DNA of 64,000 nucleotides from Vibrio pelagius (GTDB lineage Bacteria > Pseudomonadota > Gammaproteobacteria > Enterobacterales > Vibrionaceae), in assembly GCF_024347575.1 (NCBI RefSeq), contig NZ_AP025504.1, positions 124,001-188,000 on the forward strand, read 5' to 3'. Position numbers and translations under genes: made by a program. Positions 44,988-52,459 of the stretch are shown here, one piece after another (the first letter of the stretch is position 1; every line of letters begins with the position of its first letter). Under the pieces are notes generated by a model. The model was not told where the DNA came from and made no database searches. It saw only the letters and a program-made list of their open reading frames with translations.

Positions 44988-45007
44988 TCTCTAAACCAAT
45001 TTAGAGA
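44988..45007 (+). promoter_or_regulatory. Hairpin over the patatin ribosome-binding site
   Basis: TCTCTAAA-CCAA-TTTAGAGA, a perfect 8-bp stem. Its right arm contains the only purine-rich stretch (AGAGA) at proper distance from the ATG at 45015. Confidence 0.5.
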
Positions 45008-45014
45008 ACATTAA

Positions 45015-46199
45015 ATGAGCCTAAACATGAATCGTCTGATCTCTTCCAGCCTTACCGCTGCGTTGTCATTACTTATTGTTGCCTGTAGTTCACCTCACAC
45101 TCTGGATTTGCGTGTAGACAAAGATAATTACAAAGAAGTCGTTGTAGAAGATGCTCCTTCAGAAAAAGAACCACTCCGTATTTGGGCGAGTGAAAAACCG
45201 GAATTCTTATACTCTCCAATCGACCAAACCACACCAATTACTGTATCGGGTGATCAGTTGAATATCTTAGCGTTATCAGGTGGTGGCGCCAATGGAGCCT
45301 TCGGTGCAGGGGTTCTAATAGGTCTCGAAGATTCAGGTCAACTGAAAGACTACTCCATAGTCACGGGGATCAGCGCGGGAGCATTGATGGCACCGTTTGT
45401 GTTCGTTGGCGGTGATACGTTTCCGAAGATGAAAGAAGTGATGTTGAACATTAGTGACGATTCATTGCTCGGGAAAAAGAAGTTTTTGAACACGGTTTTT
45501 AAAGATGCGTTTACCGATGGTGAAAACTTATATGAGTTTATCGTTGAGGCATTTCCTGAGCCGATGATTGAGCAAATTGCAGACCGACACCGCAGTGGGA
45601 AGCGTTTGTTTATTGGCAGCACTCATTTTGATTCTGGTGAGCTAGTCATTTGGAATGTGGGTGCAATTGCGAACAGTGATATGCCAGATAAGTCTGATCT
45701 CATATATAAGATTTTGGCTGCAAGTGCATCGATACCCGGTGTTTTCCCGCCTCAATTTATTGACGTTGAACATGATGGAGAAAGACTCGAAGAACTGCAT
45801 GTCGATGGCGGTCTCGCAACACAGGTGTTCTTTAATCCGTCTAACTTTGACTATCAACAGATCTCGAATGCACTGGGGTTAGAAAAAGCGCCACAGTTAG
45901 ATGTCATTCGAAATGGCGTGCTGAAAGCACCGTACCATTCGCTAGAAGATAAGGGACTCGATTTGGTCGCAAAGAGCTTATCTAGCCTGACCATTGCACA
46001 GACACGTGGTGACCTTTATCGAATGAAATACATCAGTGAAATCAACGATATTGATATGCAATTTACTTACATCGAACACGACTTTGGTTATGCCAAACAA
46101 ACCAAAGACATGTTTGATCAAAATTACTTACGAACTATATACAAATATGGTTATGACAAAGCGACTCAGGGCACACCTTGGGTAACCGAATTACCTTAA
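45015..46199 (+). CDS. Patatin-like phospholipase lipoprotein
   Basis: A 394-aa lipoprotein (lipobox IVAC, Cys24). The patatin domain has all catalytic elements: oxyanion loop GGGANGAFGAG (89-), nucleophile G-I-S-A-G with Ser120, and the dyad Asp in VDGG (D264). It is expected to act as a phospholipase A or lysophospholipase, anchored to a membrane facing the periplasm or the cell surface. A small exported protein follows after 16 bp. Shared motif site C drives the unit, and the ribosome-binding site is in a hairpin. Confidence 0.9.
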   Translation: MSLNMNRLISSSLTAALSLLIVACSSPHTLDLRVDKDNYKEVVVEDAPSEKEPLRIWASEKPEFLYSPIDQTTPITVSGDQLNILALSGGGANGAFGAGVLIGLEDSGQLKDYSIVTGISAGALMAPFVFVGGDTFPKMKEVMLNISDDSLLGKKKFLNTVFKDAFTDGENLYEFIVEAFPEPMIEQIADRHRSGKRLFIGSTHFDSGELVIWNVGAIANSDMPDKSDLIYKILAASASIPGVFPPQFIDVEHDGERLEELHVDGGLATQVFFNPSNFDYQQISNALGLEKAPQLDVIRNGVLKAPYHSLEDKGLDLVAKSLSSLTIAQTRGDLYRMKYISEINDIDMQFTYIEHDFGYAKQTKDMFDQNYLRTIYKYGYDKATQGTPWVTELP

Positions 46200-46215
46200 T
46201 TAGGAAGACTGCAAA

Positions 46216-46641
46216 ATGAAAAAAACAGCATTAACGCTACTTATTATGGCAACGTCCAGCGTAGTGATGGCGCAAAGCGAGATCTCAAATGATCAGCACC
46301 AAGTCGATATCGTGATGCAACAACTGGCCGACGTTCAGCCAGAATCAGAGTTGGTTATGATTGAAGAAAATACGGACTATATAGAGATTGATTACATTGG
46401 TCAGTGGGTAGAAGTGAATAATTACGTAACTCATAAAGAAGCTAAGCAACGCCAACTGCAAAAAACCACCAAGAAACACTTTTACTCGCAAACGGGTGAA
46501 ACTCTTGAGTCCATCGAGCAGCGTGTTGTAGAGCATGTTCAAGCAGAGCAACCTAGATATTTCAGCGTCGACGTCTACCGCAATTACCACGGTGATTCTG
46601 GCGAATTTAACTACTTAGCACGCGTAATAGAATATATTTAA
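46216..46641 (+). CDS. Exported hypothetical protein (141 aa)
   Basis: Signal peptide MKKTALTLLIMATSSVVMA-QS, mature part of about 120 residues. The C-terminal FSVDVYRNYHGDSGEFNYLARVIEYI looks like two strands of a small alpha/beta fold; no family is recognised. It starts 16 bp after the patatin gene and ends in a terminator, so it is the second gene of that unit and may assist or inhibit the phospholipase. Confidence 0.7.
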   Translation: MKKTALTLLIMATSSVVMAQSEISNDQHQVDIVMQQLADVQPESELVMIEENTDYIEIDYIGQWVEVNNYVTHKEAKQRQLQKTTKKHFYSQTGETLESIEQRVVEHVQAEQPRYFSVDVYRNYHGDSGEFNYLARVIEYI

Positions 46642-46664
46642 GTTATTGATTGAATTTACTAACT

Positions 46665-46692
46665 AAAGCCTGCTGAATCAGTAGGCTTTATT
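46665..46692 (+). terminator. Intrinsic terminator of patatin unit
   Basis: AAAGCCTGCTGA / TCAGTAGGCTTT stem (one G-U) with short T-rich tail. Confidence 0.75.
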
Positions 46693-46799
46693 TAACTCAC
46701 TTTGACGAGTTCGACTCACCATTATCATTCTAACTCAGTAGAAGTTTCGTCAACTTGTGATATTTTAAGTACATAACGACTAAAAGTAAGCACAACAAC

Positions 46800-47714
46800 A
46801 TGAATTTCAGCATTGAACAACTTCTTGCGTTTGTTACCGTTTATGACCAGCTCTCGTTCAGTAAAGCTGCGGTTAAGCTCAACAAACACAGAACGACAAT
46901 CGGACAGGTGATTACAAACCTTGAAGACCAACTCGCGGTAAGCCTGTTTGAGAGAGTTGGGCGCTCTGTTGAGCCTACCGAAGATGGTCATCTCCTATAT
47001 CATTATGCGAAACAAACCATAGAGCAGGCTCGCACGTTCGACAAAGTGGCTTTGAGTCTCTCTTATGGGGGGTTAGAAAGCATTACAATTGCCTATTCGA
47101 GTGTCATTCCTCACCGCGTGTTGCTTGATATACGTAAACAGCTCAAACGTGACTTCCCAATGATGCGTGTGAACTTTTTGGTGAGAAATAAGCAAGCAAT
47201 TAAGCAAGGAATTCAAAACGGTGAATATCATTTTGGCATAGTGAATGTCCATGATAGCCGTGCAATGCACAGTTTGGACGCGACTTTTTTGGGGCATATA
47301 GAGTTCTACCCATTCGTACAAAAAGGTGGTGAATTTACTCATGTGGACGAAGAAGATGCGCTGGTTGCATTAAGAAATTCGAAACAGTTTGTACTGAGAT
47401 CTCTGATTGAAGAAGGGATGTCGGAAAAAATTGTTGTAAGTTCAGACTACGAAGAGATCGATCAACTTGCGTTGGTGATCAAAATGGTTGAAGAAGGCTT
47501 GGGTTGGGCTCTTTTACCAAAATCATACTTTTCAGACCCAGACTTTTCTCAACATAAAATAGAACCGATTCCATCAGCTCAGCTTATTGAAGGTTTCAAG
47601 TTCGGTTTCGCATTGTGGTGCCCACATTCAAAGCAAATAAGCGACATTAAAGGTTCACTAGTTTCTGTTATATCAAACTACCGGGAACGCTTGATAAGCA
47701 ACCTTGCTAGATAA
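46800..47714 (+). CDS. LysR-type transcriptional regulator
   Basis: A 304-aa regulator. The winged HTH covers residues 1-60 (IEQLLAFVTVYDQLSFSKAA, then KLNKHRTTIGQVITNLEDQL), and the effector domain starts near LESITIAYSSVIPHRVLLDI. It stands between the patatin and Omp85 units with its own terminator. It is the only DNA-binding protein gene inside the 29.7-49 kb block, so it is a candidate, though not the obvious one, for the factor that reads the shared 18-bp motif; LysR sites are usually T-N11-A. Confidence 0.88.
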   Translation: MNFSIEQLLAFVTVYDQLSFSKAAVKLNKHRTTIGQVITNLEDQLAVSLFERVGRSVEPTEDGHLLYHYAKQTIEQARTFDKVALSLSYGGLESITIAYSSVIPHRVLLDIRKQLKRDFPMMRVNFLVRNKQAIKQGIQNGEYHFGIVNVHDSRAMHSLDATFLGHIEFYPFVQKGGEFTHVDEEDALVALRNSKQFVLRSLIEEGMSEKIVVSSDYEEIDQLALVIKMVEEGLGWALLPKSYFSDPDFSQHKIEPIPSAQLIEGFKFGFALWCPHSKQISDIKGSLVSVISNYRERLISNLAR

Positions 47715-47742
47715 TCAACTGATTGAAATAGAAATAAATACT

Positions 47743-47767
47743 AAGGCTCTAAATGAGCCTTTTTTAT
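47743..47767 (+). terminator. Intrinsic terminator of LysR gene
   Basis: AAGGCTC / GAGCCTT stem with TAAAT loop and T6 tail. Confidence 0.85.
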
Positions 47768-47820
47768 TGCATAAATTTTGGGCTAATCAACGTTAAACAA
47801 CCAATAGTCGATCCTCGTAT

Positions 47821-47838
47821 GATGGATCCCATCCTCTG
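47821..47838 (+). promoter_or_regulatory. Shared 18-bp motif, site D (Omp85 gene / leader RNA)
   Basis: GATGGATCCCATCCTCTG. TATTCT (47870-47875) starts 31 nt further on, predicting a transcript start near 47882. Confidence 0.6.
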
Positions 47839-47882
47839 TATGAGAGTAGGGCAAGTGAGAAGTTTGACCTATTCTACTTGAG

Positions 47883-47977
47883 CCGATAGAGCCCCCTCTA
47901 TCGGTTACATGTATTTAATTTTTATGTTTATTGCAAGGACGCAACTTTTCAGCCGGGTATTGTTACCCGGTTTTTTT
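47883..47977 (+). ncRNA. Candidate small RNA or terminator-attenuator leader
   Basis: It begins at the predicted transcript start with a 9-bp hairpin CCGATAGAG-CCCC-CTCTATCGG (47883-47904), continues with about 48 nt of unstructured AU-rich sequence, and ends in an intrinsic terminator CCGGGTA-TTGT-TACCCGG followed by T7 (47953-47977). The terminator stands only 14 nt ahead of the Omp85 ATG. Stem-linker-terminator is the usual build of an Hfq-type small RNA; alternatively it is an attenuator of the downstream gene. Confidence 0.55.
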
Positions 47978-47991
47978 CTGAGGATAACTTT

Positions 47992-49143
47992 ATGAATCGC
48001 TGCGGCGCTTTTGCCCTGATTTCGTGTTCTTTGCTTACCACTTCTTCTTTAGCATCGTTTTATGATCCTGTTGATGGTCAATTTGATATGGGGCAACACC
48101 TTGCAGAGAATGCATATGGCTTTTTGCCTATCCCAATTTTGATCACTGAACCTGCTGTGGGTTATGGGGGAGGTGTAGCGGGCTTGTTTTTACATGAAAC
48201 GGATGAAGAGAAAAAACAGAGAAAGCAGGCTGCACTCTCTGCTATTGATGGTGGGGCGCAGCTTGTTCCCTCTGCTATGTCGGTGGTGGGTGCAGTCGGC
48301 ACAGAAAATGAGACTTGGTTTGTTTTTGGTGGTCACAGACGTTCATGGATGAATGATGCTATCCGATACACAGGCGGTGGTGGTGTGGGTGTTGCGAACT
48401 TAGATTTATATACCTCGTTTGACTTAGGGTCTATCCACCAAGACTTGAAGTTTAGTACTGCAACGTCGGTAGCTGTACTTTCTCAGAAGGTACAGTTCAG
48501 ACTTGGAAGCACGCCGTGGATGTTGGGTATTAAGCAGTTGTTGGCAAAGTCAGCAATTGAGTTTGATAACATATTGTTAGATCGGATTTTTGGCAATGAG
48601 TCAGTGACGTCAGGCTTAGGAATTGAAGCCGAATATGACACAAGAGATAACTTATTCTATCCAACAAAAGGATATAAGATGTCTGCCGATTATATGGTCT
48701 ACGACGAGGCGATAGGAAGCGACTATAACTATAGGAATTTCAATATAGAGGGTGAAGCTTATATTCCAATATCAAAAAAATGGACGTTAGGGGTTGCGGC
48801 TAACTACCAGAACTTTGAACAAAAGGACTTGTTTGTCTCTCCAACCGCGAAACCTTATGTCTCTTTGCGTGGCGTTTCTTCATACCGGTATCAAGGTGAT
48901 GAAGTTGAGACGATTCAAGGCCAGTTGACTTATCATATTAACCACCGTTGGAACGTGTCCGGTTTTTACGGTGCTGGTGCTGCAAAGCAAGATAGCAACA
49001 TAAGCCACGACAGCCGAGTAAGTGCTGGAGGGGTTGGATTCCGTTATCAAATAGCAAGACGTTACGGTTTACATATTGGTATGGATTACGCACAAAGCCA
49101 TGAAGAACATGCGGTTTATTTCAATATCGGCAGTGGTTTCTAG
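47992..49143 (+). CDS. POTRA-less Omp85/surface-antigen barrel protein
   Basis: A 383-aa outer-membrane protein. Signal peptide (ALISCSLLTTSSLA-SF), then straight into barrel sequence: FLPIPILITEPAVGYGGGVAG, TRDNLFYPTKGYKMS, and the Omp85 loop-6 motif VSLRGVSSYRY, ending in YFNIGSGF with terminal Phe. No POTRA domain fits before the barrel. Such proteins are known as BamA/TamA-family surface antigens of unknown role. Transcription from motif site D must pass a terminator 14 nt before the start. GAGGATAACTTT precedes ATG 47992. Confidence 0.82.
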   Translation: MNRCGAFALISCSLLTTSSLASFYDPVDGQFDMGQHLAENAYGFLPIPILITEPAVGYGGGVAGLFLHETDEEKKQRKQAALSAIDGGAQLVPSAMSVVGAVGTENETWFVFGGHRRSWMNDAIRYTGGGGVGVANLDLYTSFDLGSIHQDLKFSTATSVAVLSQKVQFRLGSTPWMLGIKQLLAKSAIEFDNILLDRIFGNESVTSGLGIEAEYDTRDNLFYPTKGYKMSADYMVYDEAIGSDYNYRNFNIEGEAYIPISKKWTLGVAANYQNFEQKDLFVSPTAKPYVSLRGVSSYRYQGDEVETIQGQLTYHINHRWNVSGFYGAGAAKQDSNISHDSRVSAGGVGFRYQIARRYGLHIGMDYAQSHEEHAVYFNIGSGF

Positions 49144-49146
49144 TAG

Positions 49147-49180
49147 TACCAATCACAGTGAATAAGTGATTGAAAATAGA
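49147..49180. repeat. Remnant of the palindromic repeat (left end only)
   Basis: TACCAATCACAGTGAATAAG and the following bases match the left end of the 8831-9006 element with a few changes; the rest of the element is absent. Confidence 0.45.
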
Positions 49181-49182
49181 AC

Positions 49183-49210
49183 AAAAAAAGGCGCTCACTA
49201 GCGCCTTTTT
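49183..49210. terminator. Bidirectional terminator
   Basis: AGGCGCT-CACT-AGCGCCT with an A7 run on one side and T5 on the other, serving the Omp85 gene and the convergent phnA gene. Confidence 0.85.
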
Positions 49211-49229
49211 GAGTTTTGGACAGAAGGGA

Positions 49230-49787
49230 TTACTTCTTACGGCAGAACTCAGCGATCACGTACATAGATTGACCGCCGTTTGTTTTACCAGAAACCAATT
49301 TAGGGTCATCACCAACGCTGATACCGCGAATAACGGTACCTTGCTTAATTACCTGGTTCGTCCCTTTAACTGGAAGGTCTTTAATTACCGTTACGTCGTC
49401 ACCTTTTTTAAGTTCAACGCCGTTGCAATCAAGAGGTTTGTCATCAGCAGACATGCCGATTTGAGCCCAAACTGATGTTTCTTCTTCCATGTACATCATG
49501 TCTAACGCGTCTTGCGCCCAGCTTTCAGTGTTTAGGCGAGTTAGTTGACGCCATGCAGTCACTTGTACTGGTGGCTCTTGGCTCCACATGCTGTCTGTTA
49601 GACAACGCCAGTGGTTAATGTCTTTAGGGTCGTCAATCTCACCAAGACACTTGTCACATACCATGATGCCGTGGTCTACCGTAACGTGGCTGTGCGGTGG
49701 TACTGCGTATGCAGTAAGAGAAGAATCAGAACCACATAGTTCACATTTTGATTGGCAGCGTTCTAGCATAGTTGCTTCAGAAGACAT
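49230..49787 (-). CDS. phnA: PhnA/YjdM family zinc-ribbon protein
   Basis: A 185-aa cytoplasmic protein. The N-terminal zinc ribbon has CELCG and VCDKCLG pairs, and the C-terminal SH3-like PhnA domain has DCNGVELKKGDDVTVIKDLPVKGTNQVIKQGT. It is longer than E. coli YjdM (111 aa) because of a middle segment rich in Trp (INHWRCLTDSMWSQEPPVQVTAWRQL). The old alkylphosphonate name is not supported by any phn gene here; true function is unclear. Confidence 0.88.
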   Translation of the reverse strand: MSSEATMLERCQSKCELCGSDSSLTAYAVPPHSHVTVDHGIMVCDKCLGEIDDPKDINHWRCLTDSMWSQEPPVQVTAWRQLTRLNTESWAQDALDMMYMEEETSVWAQIGMSADDKPLDCNGVELKKGDDVTVIKDLPVKGTNQVIKQGTVIRGISVGDDPKLVSGKTNGGQSMYVIAEFCRKK

Positions 49788-49961
49788 AATGGACTCACAT
49801 TTATTAGGTGTTAATTTACGGGGCTATTATCCACTTTATTTTGTAGAATGAAAGACCTCGTACGGTATTCTGTCTGGATTAATTTTAGTTGAGATCAAAT
49901 GAAGTGCATAAATTTTAGCTGTGGACGATTTTGTGAAGGGTAAAGTAGGAGAGTATCTAAT

Positions 49962-49990
49962 AAAAATGCCAGCGGTTAGGCTGGCATTTT
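49962..49990 (-). terminator. Intrinsic terminator of fadL-volA operon
   Basis: AAAATGCCAGC / GCTGGCATTTT stem with a 6-nt loop, T-run on the minus strand, 21 bp past the volA stop. Confidence 0.85.
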
Positions 49991-50011
49991 AGTTTCATTC
50001 GGAATTCGTTG

Positions 50012-52447
50012 TTACTCCAAAACGGTTCCATTTATAGAGCCTGCTGACAGAGCGTTATCGATTAAGAAATCTGTTGCCTGTGTCTGCATGCTAATGTGAT
50101 GATTTAAGTCTAATGGTAGAGGCGTAGTGTCATCTTGCGGAGCGACAAATGTACTATGCTTTGCCACATCACTGAACTTAACAAAGTCTTTAGTTCCGTT
50201 TGGTGCTGTATTATTTGCGTCCACCACAGTTAGGTTAAGTTTTGTAGCAAGTGGTGTTGTCCCTGCAAAAGGTGCTTTTGCAACAGTATTTGGTACTGTT
50301 TGGTCGTCTTGTACTTGTCCCATATAAATAGGCATCTGAGTAGAGGCTGCTAGCAAGTAATCAGCATTAGTGTACGGATCAATCGTATCTAACACGGTTT
50401 GTGCCGCATAAGCGAACTGTTGGAACGCAGCAGTAACACTCGCTAGCTGCTCAGCGGATGCGTTGTCTTCAAAGGTTTTATAACAGATTTTGTCTGATAA
50501 ACCTGAACAGTTTTGAGTGGCAAAATCTGCGTATTTGGCATTTCCACTCAGAGCTATGTTGTGCTTAACTTGCGGGCCAAAATAAGTAGAGCCTAATAAT
50601 AGGTTAGAAATTTGGCCGCCTGAGTTTTCAATCGCCGCTGCACTAAAGCTGTATAAAGCATCTGCTGTTGTACTGCCAAGTGTACGATTAGAAGATGCAA
50701 CTGCAGTAGCACCCACGATACCACCTAACGAATGCCCTAATAACTTAACTTGAGACCCTGTTGTTAGGTCAAAGCCTTTTAGTGGTGATTGACTTAGCAA
50801 ATTGGCTTGTGACGACACTACAAGAGATGCACGTAAACCCATTACGTCGAGAACACTTTGACGGACGTTATCACGAGCTACTGGCAGATTGGATAGGTTC
50901 AAATATGCAAGCACTCCTTCGTTCGCAGAACGCATATCGTCTAAACTACGCGTACCATGAATAGGTAAATCGATAGCCAATACTGCTAAACCCGCTTGCG
51001 CTAAATTATAAGCAAAGGTATAAGCATTTTCTTTTGCTGATGTAATGCCGTGCTGGTAAATGACGATATCTTTAGGATCAGAGCCATTTGGTGTAAATAG
51101 CAGAAACTCAACAGTCTCTAGAGATTTAACTTTTGGTACTGGTGAGTACTTAGTGATGACTCTCTCACTGTCAAGTGGAGTGCCATCTATTAGCGTTAAA
51201 TCTAAGCCTATGAGTTTAAGTTGTTCTGCTTGGCTAGTAGCGAGTAGTGTGGGGTCAATACCTGCAGCCATAAGTTGTGTGACAATATTAGCTTGTTCTG
51301 TACTATTACCTAAGGCACCAGAAACTTTAGCTAGGCTCGGCATCGCGGATTCGAATGGCTGAGAGCTCCAGTTCGCTGCCCCTTTTTCTAGATAATGCGG
51401 CAGTTGCACAAAGCCTTCACTGACGTTTACACTGGCTCCAGAAGTAGCATACATTGAGTTGATTGCGCCTTTTGCTTTAGCAATCTCTGTAGCATCACCA
51501 CCAGCAATGTACTTGTCAAAATCCTCATCTTCGTTTAGTGCAGTAGTAAAGTCTTTCGTTGAAACAAACTGCATTCCATATGCCGTAGATAGGTCTACAT
51601 CATCAGCTTTTGCACTTCCTTTCCATATATCATTGAGTCCAGTACCACTTAAGCCCATTGCTGTGGCGCCTTTAGTAGCGAATAGCGTGTCACCGACAGA
51701 TTGAGTAGTAAACCAAGTTGAATAGATGATGTCCTGCGTATCAAGTGTAATCGCACCTTCGGCATTTGCGCCGGCAAAAATTTGTTCGACACCACGTGTG
51801 ACTTGCTGCGCTTGAGCCAAGCTACCTTCTGTGTAGGTGGTGGTCATTGATTTTAGTGCAGCATAGCTTGCTGACATGCCAACTGGATCACCATTGACGT
51901 CTGTCAATTCGTTAGACAGAGCCAACACGTATTCACTTGATGCATCGAGAGAGTCATTAAACGCGATCGTAAAGGTGTCCGACGCGGCGCTAGATAGCAC
52001 ATTGAAATCAGTGCCTAGCGTCAGTACTTGTGTGACAGTAGGTGCTGTTGCAGATGTTAATGAACCGCTAAGTTTAAGTAGGTAGACACCTGCAACGGCA
52101 GCACCGTCGGCTAAGCCTGCGCCTTCAAAGTTCATAATGATTGGCATTGAGGTTGACCAACCATCCATAGTGTTCATTGCTGCTAGTGGATTGGTTAGCG
52201 CATCGTTGCCACTTGTTGGTAATCCTAAAGTACCATCAGTACTATCCATTAACGCAAAACTAGGTAGGGGAACTGAGGTGTTTGCCCCTGACAGATGGAA
52301 CTTAATGTTCGTCGCTTGAGCTAACGAGTCCTGAATGTGTCGTTCGTATTGCGGTGTCGTTGAAGCACCTGAGCTAGATGTATCGTCGCCACAGCCAGCA
52401 AGAATAATGGCTGACGCCAAGACTGAAACTTTAAATAACTTTTTCAT
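50012..52447 (-). CDS. volA: Outer-membrane lysophospholipase lipoprotein VolA
   Basis: An 811-aa lipoprotein (lipobox LAGC, Cys19) with an alpha/beta-hydrolase C-terminal half: oxyanion YQHGITS, LPIHGTRS, and the nucleophile elbow G-H-S-L-G with Ser573. V. cholerae VolA is a surface-exposed lysophospholipase co-transcribed with a FadL; here too the gene follows fadL by 12 bp on the same strand. It would release fatty acids from host or environmental lysophosphatidylcholine at the cell surface, for FadL to import. Confidence 0.87.
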   Translation of the reverse strand: MKKLFKVSVLASAIILAGCGDDTSSSGASTTPQYERHIQDSLAQATNIKFHLSGANTSVPLPSFALMDSTDGTLGLPTSGNDALTNPLAAMNTMDGWSTSMPIIMNFEGAGLADGAAVAGVYLLKLSGSLTSATAPTVTQVLTLGTDFNVLSSAASDTFTIAFNDSLDASSEYVLALSNELTDVNGDPVGMSASYAALKSMTTTYTEGSLAQAQQVTRGVEQIFAGANAEGAITLDTQDIIYSTWFTTQSVGDTLFATKGATAMGLSGTGLNDIWKGSAKADDVDLSTAYGMQFVSTKDFTTALNEDEDFDKYIAGGDATEIAKAKGAINSMYATSGASVNVSEGFVQLPHYLEKGAANWSSQPFESAMPSLAKVSGALGNSTEQANIVTQLMAAGIDPTLLATSQAEQLKLIGLDLTLIDGTPLDSERVITKYSPVPKVKSLETVEFLLFTPNGSDPKDIVIYQHGITSAKENAYTFAYNLAQAGLAVLAIDLPIHGTRSLDDMRSANEGVLAYLNLSNLPVARDNVRQSVLDVMGLRASLVVSSQANLLSQSPLKGFDLTTGSQVKLLGHSLGGIVGATAVASSNRTLGSTTADALYSFSAAAIENSGGQISNLLLGSTYFGPQVKHNIALSGNAKYADFATQNCSGLSDKICYKTFEDNASAEQLASVTAAFQQFAYAAQTVLDTIDPYTNADYLLAASTQMPIYMGQVQDDQTVPNTVAKAPFAGTTPLATKLNLTVVDANNTAPNGTKDFVKFSDVAKHSTFVAPQDDTTPLPLDLNHHISMQTQATDFLIDNALSAGSINGTVLE

Positions 52448-52459
52448 AGCATCATTCCA

